Shown here: positions 1 through 7,943 of the stretch, piece by piece
Position numbering within the stretch: position 1 is the stretch's first letter
How the letters are laid out: the number at the start of each line of letters is the position of its first letter
Assembly (NCBI GenBank): GCA_012519925.1
Contig: JAAYPF010000222.1
Coordinates: 1-35,147 of the forward strand
Reading direction: 5' to 3'
From: Clostridiaceae bacterium
GTDB lineage: Bacteria > Bacillota > Clostridia > Acetivibrionales > Acetivibrionaceae
Length of the DNA stretch: 35,147 nucleotides
The notes under the pieces: model-generated
Told to the model about the DNA's origin: nothing
Databases searched by the model: none
The model's input: only the letters and a program-made list of their open reading frames with translations
Made by a program: the position numbers and the translations under genes

Positions 1-136
1 AGCGTAGAATTCCGTAGCCTTTCATGACCACAGCCAAACTGGACTATCAAGCACAACAATATTGTAAGTGACTATATATACTTAGTCTTATATTAAAATA
101 TATTGAAAAATGGGGAAACTCAAAATATGAAAAAGA

Positions 137-165
137 TTGAAAAGAATGTGGATTAATGATATAAT
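137..165 (+). promoter_or_regulatory. Promoter of the DUF805 gene
   Basis: A housekeeping-type promoter is visible: TTGAAA at 137-142, a 17-base spacer, and TATAAT at 160-165 preceded by TGA (an extended -10). It lies about 60 bases ahead of the TTG start at 226. The 136 bases before it hold no gene I can support; a frame entering from the left edge closes at TGA 25-27. Confidence 0.6.
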
Positions 166-225
166 TAACAGGTGTTGTTGGTTGGTTAGTTAAATCAACA
201 CAATTTATTCTAAGGGGGTTATATA

Positions 226-576
226 TTGGAATGGTATGTTGAAGTATTAAAGAAGTACGCGACTTTTGATGGAAGAGCAAGGCGCAAAGAATATTGGATG
301 TTTCAACTGATTAATACGATAATATTGATTGGGTTGTTGATTCTTTCGTTCACTATATCTTCTTCCTTTGCACTTATAGTGGCTATATATACGATTGGCA
401 TATTTGCACCTTCAATTGCAGTAACTGTTCGAAGGCTTCACGATATTGATAAATCTGGAAGTTGGATATTGATAAGTTTAGTACCATTTATTGGTGGAAT
501 TTGGTTCTTTATTCTCACTTGTACAGAGGGTACTTACGGACCAAACTCCTATGGTACTGATCCGATAGAAAGTTAA
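226..576 (+). CDS. DUF805 family inner membrane protein
   Basis: This 116-residue protein matches the DUF805 pattern. It has an N-terminal WYVEVLKKYATFDGRARRKE segment, about three hydrophobic segments (roughly residues 27-45, 46-66 and 80-98), and the family signature RRLHDIDKSGSW near residues 69-80 between the second and third. The start is TTG at 226: AAGGGGG at 212-218 lies 7 bases upstream, and the family normally begins exactly here. The length is normal for the family. Its molecular function is unknown; it is an integral membrane protein. It appears monocistronic, with its own promoter at 137-165 and terminator at 646-695. Confidence 0.9.
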   Translation: MEWYVEVLKKYATFDGRARRKEYWMFQLINTIILIGLLILSFTISSSFALIVAIYTIGIFAPSIAVTVRRLHDIDKSGSWILISLVPFIGGIWFFILTCTEGTYGPNSYGTDPIES

Positions 577-645
577 TTCTAGTTTAAATTGATTTGTTAA
601 GAGTACATAAATTGTATCAATTTTAGTCATTAAGTAAGAGGAGTT

Positions 646-695
646 GGCAGATTATTGTGATGTTTTACTCACATTAATCTGCCTTTACTTTTATT
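646..695 (+). terminator. Rho-independent terminator after DUF805
   Basis: A 15-base stem (646-660 with 669-683, one mismatch) and an 8-base loop are followed by the T-rich stretch TTTACTTTTATT. It ends the DUF805 transcript. The remaining bases from 696 to 1036, ahead of the CotH-type gene, are AT-rich and hold no gene or clear promoter that I can support. Confidence 0.8.
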
Positions 696-1036
696 GATAA
701 TGTGAAAGCTAATCTTACCTCGTATTAACACTTGTTTTTGTTTGTTTTGCATGTCGGTTTATTATACCTAGAATTTAGCGATTATTTGGAGCTTGATTAA
801 TTGCGAATTTTATCGGTTTTCCATGGTGAAAAGCTCAATTCTAGAATATGCACCTCTTACAAAAATATAATTTGTAATTCGACGAAATCTGTAATATTAT
901 TATAGTAAACCAAATCATAAAATAATCTACATTAGTAACGCGTTTTAATACATATTACAAAAGTAAAACACATAATTTAGAATGAAATTGAATCATGTTT
1001 AGTAGTTAATCATTAGAGTAGCTAAAGGAGTTTTAT

Positions 1037-3055
1037 ATGGCTAAATCAAAAAAATTGTTAATACTTTTAGTTGTTTTGCTTTTACTAGTTAGTTTTGCTT
1101 TAGGAGCTTTAAGAAATAAAAGTAAACATAATCCAAAAGATTATCCCTCGTTTGCTGATAATAATTATGAGAGTATTGAAATAAAGGAAACGCTTGCTTT
1201 TTCTCACTCATCTGGTTTTTATGATAAAGAGTTTCTTTTAAGTATAAATACTGATAATAAAGATATCAAAATATATTATACACTTGATGGGACAGAACCC
1301 ACCCCAAATTCCGTTTTATATGAAGAACCTATTGAAATTAAGAACAGAGAAAAAGATAAAGATATTTATACACAAATTAGGTATGTAGCCGATCGCTATA
1401 TGCCACCTTTTGATCCTGTATTTAAAGCCACCATTGTAAGGTGCAGAGCATTTGAAGGGAATATGCCTATTAGTGAAATTGTTACAGGGACGTATTTTGT
1501 TGATTCAAAAGGTTCTAATAGGTATTCTCTACCAGTAATATCCTTGGTATCCGATCCAATAAATCTGTTTGATTATAATAGTGGTATATATGTTAAAGGT
1601 AAATTCTATGATGAACTATACAGTCCGGCTCTGGAAGAATGGGAATTAGAAGGAAACTTTTCTCAGAAAGGAAGAGAGTGGGAAAAGGAGGCGTGCATGG
1701 AGTTCTTTAACATGGATGGAACCCTTGGTTTTAGTCAAAATGTGGGCATTCGTATTCACGGTGGAGCAACAAGAACTTATCCGCAAAAAAGTTTACGAAT
1801 TTATGCTAGGAAAGAATATGGAGAGAATTCTATCGATTACCCTGTTTTCGAAGGACAGAAGATATGGGTTAAAAATAATATGACAGAAAAATTTAAAACA
1901 TTGTTGTTAAGAAACAGTGGTAATGACTGGTATAATACACTTTTTAGAGACGCTATAATGCAAAGCTTAATGGAGCATACATCCTTAGATTTGCAGGCAT
2001 ATCAACCGTCAATAGTATTTATAAATGGTGAGTATTGGGGAATACACAATATTAGAGAAAGGATTGATAAAAACTATTTTGAGTCCTATTATAATATTGA
2101 CGAAAATGAATTGGTTATTCTTGAAGACAATGGCATTTTAGACGAGGGCATACCCGGAGACGAGAAATTATATCTTGACATGATTGATTATATTAAAGAA
2201 AACTCCCTTGAAAACTCTAGCAATTATGAATATATTAATACTTTAGTAGATATAGATAATTTGATTGATTATTATGTTGCACAAATCTTTTTTGGAAATA
2301 CCGATTGGCCCGGCAACAATAATCGTTTTTGGAGAAAAAGAGTGGGTTTTAATCCTAATAGTGCTTATGGTCATGATGGAAGATGGCGTTGGGTTTTATT
2401 TGACACTGATTTTGGTTTTGGATTATATCCACATGAGGGCGATTACAATACTAATACTTTATTGCATGCAACAAAAGCTGGTGGTTCAGAATGGCCTAAT
2501 CCTGACTGGTCAACTTTTTTACTTAGAAATCTTCTAAGCAATGAAACCTTTAAAAATAAGTTTATAAACAGATTTGCCGATCATCTGAATACATCCTTTG
2601 AACCTGAAAGGGTAGTTGAAAGAATCGCTGACATGAAGGAGTTGATAGAACCTGAAATAGGAGAGCACACTAAAAGATGGTTCTTTAGAGAGGATTGGAA
2701 GAAAAGTATTGATGTAATTATTGAATTTGCCCAAAGGAGACCCGAAAAACAAAGGGAGCATATTATGTCCTTCTTTAATCTTCAAGGTCGATCAAGCATA
2801 AATATAAATGTTTCGGATAAGAATCATGGATATGTTAAAATTAACACTATTGACGTAAACGAAAATACCCCTGGAATAAAAGGAGATGTATACCCTTGGG
2901 CAGGTATATATTTTAATGGTATCCCAATAACAATAACCGCTATACCAGCCCCTGGACATAAATTTGTCCGATGGGAAGGTGGGTCTTATGGAGATAGTCA
3001 GACACTAAACCTTATATTAAAGGGCGATATGACAATAAAAGCAGTTTTTGAGTAA
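1037..3055 (+). CDS. Secreted CotH-family protein with chitobiase-like and InlB-type domains
   Basis: This 672-residue protein begins with a hydrophobic signal or anchor (residues 6-24, no lipobox cysteine). It then has a chitobiase/beta-hexosaminidase C-terminal-like domain (about 65-155, with YYTLDGTEPTPNS) and a CotH domain (about 163-560). CotH proteins are atypical kinases; Bacillus CotH phosphorylates spore-coat proteins, while clostridial paralogues are often surface proteins. Landmarks that fit the fold are HGGATRTYPQKSLRIYAR (241-258), LLRNSGNDW (290-298), the INGEYWGIHNIRERID segment (329-344), NNNRFWR (427-433) and WVLFDTDFGFG (452-462), where the aspartates would bind metal. The last 80 residues resemble a divergent InlB-type repeat (KFVRWEGG then MTIKAVFE). 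AAAGGAG at 1025-1031 supports the ATG start. Kinase activity and substrate are not known. Confidence 0.85.
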   Translation: MAKSKKLLILLVVLLLLVSFALGALRNKSKHNPKDYPSFADNNYESIEIKETLAFSHSSGFYDKEFLLSINTDNKDIKIYYTLDGTEPTPNSVLYEEPIEIKNREKDKDIYTQIRYVADRYMPPFDPVFKATIVRCRAFEGNMPISEIVTGTYFVDSKGSNRYSLPVISLVSDPINLFDYNSGIYVKGKFYDELYSPALEEWELEGNFSQKGREWEKEACMEFFNMDGTLGFSQNVGIRIHGGATRTYPQKSLRIYARKEYGENSIDYPVFEGQKIWVKNNMTEKFKTLLLRNSGNDWYNTLFRDAIMQSLMEHTSLDLQAYQPSIVFINGEYWGIHNIRERIDKNYFESYYNIDENELVILEDNGILDEGIPGDEKLYLDMIDYIKENSLENSSNYEYINTLVDIDNLIDYYVAQIFFGNTDWPGNNNRFWRKRVGFNPNSAYGHDGRWRWVLFDTDFGFGLYPHEGDYNTNTLLHATKAGGSEWPNPDWSTFLLRNLLSNETFKNKFINRFADHLNTSFEPERVVERIADMKELIEPEIGEHTKRWFFREDWKKSIDVIIEFAQRRPEKQREHIMSFFNLQGRSSININVSDKNHGYVKINTIDVNENTPGIKGDVYPWAGIYFNGIPITITAIPAPGHKFVRWEGGSYGDSQTLNLILKGDMTIKAVFE

Positions 3056-3106
3056 AACTAAAAAAGGCTAAAAAACTTTCAAATAAAAGCCTCACTTACA
3101 ATAGTG

Positions 3107-3325
3107 AAAATGCATATTATGTAAAGAACTGAGCTACGAGCCTTAGAGAATGTAGACGAAGCGAAGGTCCGATTTTTGCGAAAGCAAAAGAAAAGTTCCT
3201 CTGTTTCTTGCGAAGCGAGATAAGTCGAATCACCTGTCCTTTTCGAAGGGAGTTTGATTCGACCCGCAGCAAGTCATACATTCTCTTAGGCTCGTAGCTT
3301 TAGTTCTTGGAATAATATGCATTTT
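3107..3325 (+). other. Multi-branched inverted-repeat element (candidate structured RNA or MITE-like element)
   Basis: Two arms of about 48 bases, 3107-3154 and 3277-3325, are complementary at about 43 positions, broken only by small mismatches. Inside are three further hairpins: TTTTGC-GAAA-GCAAAA at 3174-3189 (GNRA loop), TCTTGC-GAA-GCGAGA at 3206-3220, and TCGAATCA/TGATTCGA at 3225-3262 enclosing CCTT-TTCG-AAGG at 3238-3249 (UUCG loop). GCG and GGTC at 3161-3169 can pair with GACCCGC at 3261-3267 and close a four-way junction, competing by two bases with the third hairpin. The stable tetraloops read correctly only on the plus strand. It sits between the 3' ends of converging genes, so a 3'-end or terminator role is also possible. 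The identity is unknown to me. Confidence 0.6.
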
Positions 3326-3379
3326 TACGGCGGCGAGTACCTAAAATTATCACAAAGCCCTTCTAAAAATCCACTAATT

Positions 3380-3430
3380 TCAAGAAAGCTACTACATGTT
3401 TTTAAACTGTTTGTTAGTCACGTTTCTTGA
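3380..3430 (-). repeat. 8-bp inverted repeat beyond the DUF4397 gene
   Basis: TCAAGAAA at 3380-3387 pairs with TTTCTTGA at 3423-3430 across a long loop, just past the stop of the minus-strand DUF4397 gene. A short T run follows on the minus strand. It may be a weak terminator. The rest of 3056-3437 outside this and the large hairpin element holds nothing I can name. Confidence 0.3.
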
Positions 3431-3437
3431 GAGCGAA

Positions 3438-4091
3438 TTATGGAATGTAAGTATTACCATCCAAAGGAATAAGCACTTGTAAAGGTGGAATTCCTGCTGC
3501 TAAGCCAATGGCATAAATAGTGTAAAATCGCCCAGCTTGCAATCTGATATTTGGAACATATAATACTCTTTGCTCTGTATCTGTAGCAATAAGGTTAAAA
3601 GTATATGTTGCAGGATTTATCGGTATATATTGAGTTATGCCTCGGTATGGAACATTCCTCAGGCTCATTCCTCCCGGTTGTATTTCTAAATTGACATTAG
3701 GTGAGTTCGGAGAGAGGTGTACAAACCTGAGCATTAACTTGCCTGCTGGAATAATCGTCCGTGGCTCTTCGATTGGAAGCAGTGCCATGTTTGGGAGTAA
3801 TCCGATAGCTGCTACAGTAAATATAGAACCGCCTGGGATGGTAATATTTGTGCTTAAAACGGGATTGGTGGTTTGACCGGCCCTAAAAACAACAATATTA
3901 TAAGTTCCGCTAGGGATAGCTAAATATTCTGTAAACCCCCTGTAGCTAAGATTTCTTGCTAGAGGACTTCCGTTTGCATATATATCAACGGCCGGTGTAT
4001 TTGGCGATGCATGTAGAAGTCTGATGTGTGAGGGAGTTACTGGTTGCCGAGAATACGGGGTATATGAATAATCGTACAAATAGTTATACAT
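3438..4091 (-). CDS. DUF4397 domain protein with two repeats
   Basis: The protein has about 217 residues with two DUF4397 repeats. The first begins IRLLHASPNTPAVDIYANG and the second LRFVHLSPNSPNVNLEI, each followed by a YRG(F/I)T(E/Q)Y segment and an AIGL segment. The tyrosine- and proline-rich N-terminus (MYNYLYDYSYTPYSRQP) has no signal peptide. Proteins of this type are common in spore-forming clostridia, but their function is not established. The start chosen is ATG at 4089-4091, because GAGGTG at 4101-4106 (minus strand) lies 9 bases upstream. A GTG at 4101-4103 is also open, but it lies inside that ribosome binding site. It converges with the CotH-type gene. Confidence 0.8.
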   Translation of the reverse strand: MYNYLYDYSYTPYSRQPVTPSHIRLLHASPNTPAVDIYANGSPLARNLSYRGFTEYLAIPSGTYNIVVFRAGQTTNPVLSTNITIPGGSIFTVAAIGLLPNMALLPIEEPRTIIPAGKLMLRFVHLSPNSPNVNLEIQPGGMSLRNVPYRGITQYIPINPATYTFNLIATDTEQRVLYVPNIRLQAGRFYTIYAIGLAAGIPPLQVLIPLDGNTYIP

Positions 4092-4378
4092 TTTTGCTTG
4101 CACCTCATTTATTTCTTATATAACATATATATTCATATAGTCCATAGATGGTTCACATAATATTTTAATAAATTCTTTTCTAAGTTCCTGAAAATTACGT
4201 AATAAGGAAAAGCCGTCTATTGGCAAAGAAAAGGTTATTACACGAGAAATAAGAGCGTACATAAAGGTTACTATTGACAACCTTAGACTAGTGCAATGGT
4301 CAATACAGTGTTTTATTTTCTTTTAAATATGAGCATTACAGCATCTTTAGTGGGCTCAAAAAACTTGTACGGGAATAA

Positions 4379-4609
4379 AATAGAAAATCGCTTGAGGAGC
4401 TTACGAGCTTAGAATGGCTTGAAATAGGCAATAATCCAATTGGTAAATACTCGCCGTTAGAGAAGCTTGAAAATGCCAAGATATCCGGAGTTACAATTCC
4501 TCTGTTTAAGGATCCTGATAGAAATGATGTACCAGAGAATCTAAAATGGAATCCGTATGCGAAAGAATACTATGGCTCAGGTGAACTTATATGGGATGTT
4601 GATAGATAA
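4379..4609 (+). pseudogene. Decayed C-terminal fragment of a leucine-rich-repeat protein
   Basis: The frame 4379-4609 has no start codon and opens straight after a stop. It reads SLEELTSLEWLEIGNNPIG, a clear leucine-rich repeat unit, then a tail ending WDVDR. Just upstream, other frames read FSGLKKL and NLYGNKIEN, which fit the same repeat family, so frameshifts have broken the reading frame near 4350-4390. I infer the remnant of an internalin-like or LRR surface protein. The surrounding 4092-4700 has no other coding signal. Confidence 0.6.
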
Positions 4610-4700
4610 AGTTATATTGAACGATAAATTATAGGCAACCAGATTTTGGGGTATTTCTGAATGAAAATATACTTGCTACAATAAGGTCAAAGTAGGAAAT

Positions 4701-4741
4701 CCTACTATCATCTATACAAAATTGATAGTAGGTTTTTTTTT
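4701..4741 (+). terminator. Rho-independent terminator
   Basis: CCTACTATCA at 4701-4710 pairs perfectly with TGATAGTAGG at 4723-4732, followed by nine T. It is about 90 bases past the LRR fragment and was probably its terminator. A second possible hairpin, AGTAGGA/TCCTACT at 4691-4706, overlaps the left arm and would compete with it. Confidence 0.8.
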
Positions 4742-4790
4742 GTTTCAATGAAGCTGTTGTTAAAAAATTTGGTTTACACTTTTATATATG

Positions 4791-4819
4791 TTGACATTAT
4801 TAGACAGGATCCGTATAAT
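4791..4819 (+). promoter_or_regulatory. Perfect-consensus housekeeping promoter
   Basis: TTGACA at 4791-4796, an exact 17-base spacer, and TATAAT at 4814-4819 make a full consensus promoter. The next gene on this strand starts about 430 bases further on, at 5251. The transcript would therefore have a leader of about 425 bases, or the promoter serves an unrecognised short RNA. I see no known riboswitch core in 4820-5250; in particular no c-di-GMP aptamer is recognisable. Confidence 0.65.
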
Positions 4820-5250
4820 AAATACATAAGTGTTGTTTGTAGGATTGCAAGCGATGAGAAAACAATAACTGGAAAAATAGCTTTTCATGAAATATCTTTA
4901 AAATGCTATCACTCTTAAGAATGACATATCTTTTGGGAATTTACTTTACAAAATAAATATCAGTTTACAACCTATCTAAGAAGAATAGTATATCAGGCAA
5001 GAACTTAAACTTTGCTGATTTTAGTAAATAATAAAAATGAGTGGCAAGTAAGTTTTATAAGCATTTGCAAAATGCCATGATAATTTAGAATGAAAATAAA
5101 TGTAAGAGCTGGAAAGTGAAATGTTGGTTCTATCAACTATATTTTACACTGTTTAGAGGGTGAGCAAAATATACTGATGAAGCCCTTTGATTTCAAGGGT
5201 TACAGCATTTTACAAATAACTAAAGTAAGTTCTAAGCTAGGGGGATGCAA

Positions 5251-7740
5251 ATGAATGGTGTAATATTGATAGTAGAAAACTCTGCAAGCTACCATACAAG
5301 CATTGAGTATCTGTTAAGTGATTATGTTGTATTAACTGCTTGTAATGGTTTGCAAGCTATGGAACAAATAGAGAATAACGGAAATGTTGATCTGATCATT
5401 ATAGATGAGGATTTGCTTAAAATAGATGTTTTGTGTCTACTTAATAAATTAAAAGCTAATAAAATATATAATAAAATACGCATGATTATTCTTTCTAACC
5501 ACGGTGAGATTGCAAATGAGATTGAAGGTTTCAAACTCGGTGTTGCAGATTATATAACAAAGCCCTTTAATATAAAGACACTTAAAGCTAGAATTGAAGT
5601 TCATCTTGAAGTAATACGCATGCAAAGGCTTTATGAGGAAAAATTAAATGAAAGCAGTTCAACTCTTGAAACAATAATTGAGCAAGCCCCTATAGGTATT
5701 GTTATATCCTATTCTTATAAACCTTTTGATTCTATAAAGGATGTTGTTCCTATTATAAACAAGAAATTTGAAGAAATTACTGGAAGGACAAAGGAAGAAC
5801 TTATGAATCTAGGGTGGAGTGAAATTACTCACCCTGATGATCGTCAAAAGGATATTGATAATTATCTTAGGATGGAAGCCGGTGAAATTGAAGGTTATTC
5901 ATTGGAAAAGAGGTATATAAAGCCAGATGGGAGTGTTGTATGGGCAAATATAGTGGTGGCAAAATTGAAGCTTAATGATAGCTCAAACTTTAATCATATA
6001 AGCTTGATTCAAGATGTTACTACGCGAAAAAAAATTGAAACAGAGCTTTTTGACAGTAAGCGCAGTAAAGCCGTACTGCTTGACAATATACCGGGTATGA
6101 TGTATCGCTGTAATTATGATAGAGAATGGACAATGCAATATGTTTCAAATGGATGTTTTGAGTTGACTGGGTACAGTCCTGAAAGTCTTTTATTCAATAG
6201 AGATCTATCATTTAATGATTTGATAAAGCCAAAGTACCATAAATATCTATGGGAGAAATGGGATATTGCTATTAAAAATCGTGTTAAACTAAAAGAGGAG
6301 TATGAAATAATTACTTCTTCCGGTGAGACTAAATGGGTTTGGGAACAAGGTCAGGGTATTTATGATGAGGATGGAAATGTTATCTGTTTAGAAGGTCTTA
6401 TCATTGATATAAATGATAGAAAGAATAATGAAATAAAACTAAAATATTTAAGTGAGCGAGATCCTTTGACAGGGCTATACAATTTGAGGACTTTTGAAGA
6501 CATTTACATAGCTTATAACAAAACAAAGGATAAATCTAAAAGTGCTATCATCATGATAAATGTCAGTACATTTAGCACTATCAGAGGTACTATGGGTTTT
6601 CGTTACGGACAGGAATTGATTAAAGACATATCAGAATGTTTATTACATCTATCTTCGGAGGAATGTTTGCTTTTTCATATTTCTCTAGATCACTTTGCTT
6701 TTTATATTACTAAATATCAAGATAGGCAGGAATTAAGTGATTTTTGCGAAAGGCTTATCCAAGAACTGGAGAAAAAGATTTATCAAAAAACAACCAACTT
6801 TAATATCGGAGTGCTTGAAATTGACAATAGTAATACAAGTGATGTGGAGAGTGTATTGAAGAAAGCGTATTTAGCTGCTGAAAAAATAAGTAATAGTTAT
6901 AGATTCAGTTGTTGCTTTTATAGTAAAGAGATGGATGAGAAGTTGCAGCGGGATGTTGCAATCATTCAGGCACTGACAAAGACTATATATGAACAACATG
7001 ATACTTCTTTATTTATGCTTTACCAGCCAATTATAAATATGAAAAGCAATGAAATTGTGGGGTTTGAAGCTTTAGCACGTTATAAAGATGATGGTATAGG
7101 ATTTGTGTCACCAGCGGAATTTATACCAATTGCGGAAACTTCTCAACTCATATTACCTTTAGGTAAGAAAATTATGCGGCTTGTTTTCCGTTTTGCGACC
7201 CTTCTAAAACAGAAAGGGTATGAGTCAATTTTTGTATCTTTTAACGTCTCCGCCATACAACTTCTTAGTGAGACTTTTTTGACAGAATTGATAGAATTAG
7301 TTGAAGAAACAGGAGTTGACCCTAGAAATCTAAATATTGAGATAACAGAATCAGTTTTTTCGGATAATTACCATGAAATAAATGAAAAACTAGATAAGAT
7401 CAAACTTATGGGAATGAAAATTGCAATTGATGATTTCGGAACAGGATATTCATCTCTTGCTAGGGAAAAGGAGCTAAACGTAAATTGTTTAAAGATTGAT
7501 AAGTATTTTATAGATAAATTGACTAGGATCAACCCGAAAGATGCAATTACTGGGGATGTTATATCAATGGCTCATAAACTTGGACACTATGTAGTTGCTG
7601 AAGGTGTTGAGCATGAAATGCAAAAGAAATACTTGTTAGAACATAGTTGTGATATGATGCAAGGATATCTTTTCAGTAAACCCGTTGATAAAGAAGTTGC
7701 AATAGACATGTTAAAAAACTGTAAAAAAAGCATATTATAG
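5251..7740 (+). CDS. Response regulator with PAS-PAS-GGDEF(degenerate)-EAL, c-di-GMP phosphodiesterase
   Basis: This protein of about 829 residues probably hydrolyses cyclic di-GMP under control of a phosphorelay. A receiver domain (about 1-120) keeps the phosphoacceptor Asp52, Ser82 and Lys104. Two PAS domains follow (about 140-265 and 270-395, ending in the typical DVTTRKK and DINDRKN linkers). The GGDEF domain (about 400-560) has SLDHF at 478-482 in place of GGDEF, so cyclase activity is not expected. The EAL domain (about 575-825) keeps E606-A-L, FNVSAIQL, NIEITES, DDFGTGYSSL (727-736), KIDKYFID and AEGVE, so phosphodiesterase activity is expected. The start is ATG 5251: AGGGGG at 5239-5244 abuts the alternative ATG at 5245 but is 6 bases from 5251. 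No partner kinase is adjacent. Confidence 0.9.
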   Translation: MNGVILIVENSASYHTSIEYLLSDYVVLTACNGLQAMEQIENNGNVDLIIIDEDLLKIDVLCLLNKLKANKIYNKIRMIILSNHGEIANEIEGFKLGVADYITKPFNIKTLKARIEVHLEVIRMQRLYEEKLNESSSTLETIIEQAPIGIVISYSYKPFDSIKDVVPIINKKFEEITGRTKEELMNLGWSEITHPDDRQKDIDNYLRMEAGEIEGYSLEKRYIKPDGSVVWANIVVAKLKLNDSSNFNHISLIQDVTTRKKIETELFDSKRSKAVLLDNIPGMMYRCNYDREWTMQYVSNGCFELTGYSPESLLFNRDLSFNDLIKPKYHKYLWEKWDIAIKNRVKLKEEYEIITSSGETKWVWEQGQGIYDEDGNVICLEGLIIDINDRKNNEIKLKYLSERDPLTGLYNLRTFEDIYIAYNKTKDKSKSAIIMINVSTFSTIRGTMGFRYGQELIKDISECLLHLSSEECLLFHISLDHFAFYITKYQDRQELSDFCERLIQELEKKIYQKTTNFNIGVLEIDNSNTSDVESVLKKAYLAAEKISNSYRFSCCFYSKEMDEKLQRDVAIIQALTKTIYEQHDTSLFMLYQPIINMKSNEIVGFEALARYKDDGIGFVSPAEFIPIAETSQLILPLGKKIMRLVFRFATLLKQKGYESIFVSFNVSAIQLLSETFLTELIELVEETGVDPRNLNIEITESVFSDNYHEINEKLDKIKLMGMKIAIDDFGTGYSSLAREKELNVNCLKIDKYFIDKLTRINPKDAITGDVISMAHKLGHYVVAEGVEHEMQKKYLLEHSCDMMQGYLFSKPVDKEVAIDMLKNCKKSIL

Positions 7741-7797
7741 CTTTGTGCAAAGAGTTTCTTTTTATTAAAGGATTTATGAACTTTTTGTCGAATATAT

Positions 7798-7849
7798 AAC
7801 TATATGTTTCTTGAAGTACGAAAAACTATATGTTTCTTGAAGTACGAAA
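7798..7849 (+). repeat. Tandem duplication of 26 bp
   Basis: Two identical, directly adjoining 26-base copies (7798-7823 and 7824-7849) lie between the two c-di-GMP genes. Each contains ATGTTTCTTGAAGTACG. No hairpin or known operator is evident. It may be a simple slippage duplication or a doubled binding site. Confidence 0.8.
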
Positions 7850-7943
7850 AAAGATTATTATTAATCATACAATGTGAGCTTGAGTTCAATATTTGAGGTC
7901 TTAAGGTATATACTCGCAAAGGTAGAAGGGGGCTTTTTGTAGT

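Noticed and set aside
47-280. 77-codon minus-strand frame at the left edge
   Set aside because: It is antisense to the DUF805 start and promoter, has a biased composition and no ribosome binding site.
3107-3325. Ordinary rho-independent terminator for the CotH gene
   Set aside because: The arms are far longer than terminator stems, the interior is itself structured, and only a short T run follows.
4748-4918. 56-codon plus-strand frame beginning ATG AAG CTG TTG
   Set aside because: No ribosome binding site, no recognisable sequence, and it covers the perfect promoter at 4791-4819.
7741-7943. c-di-GMP riboswitch between the two c-di-GMP genes
   Set aside because: A short CGCAAAGG resembles part of the class I core, but the rest of the aptamer and its tetraloop receptor are absent.
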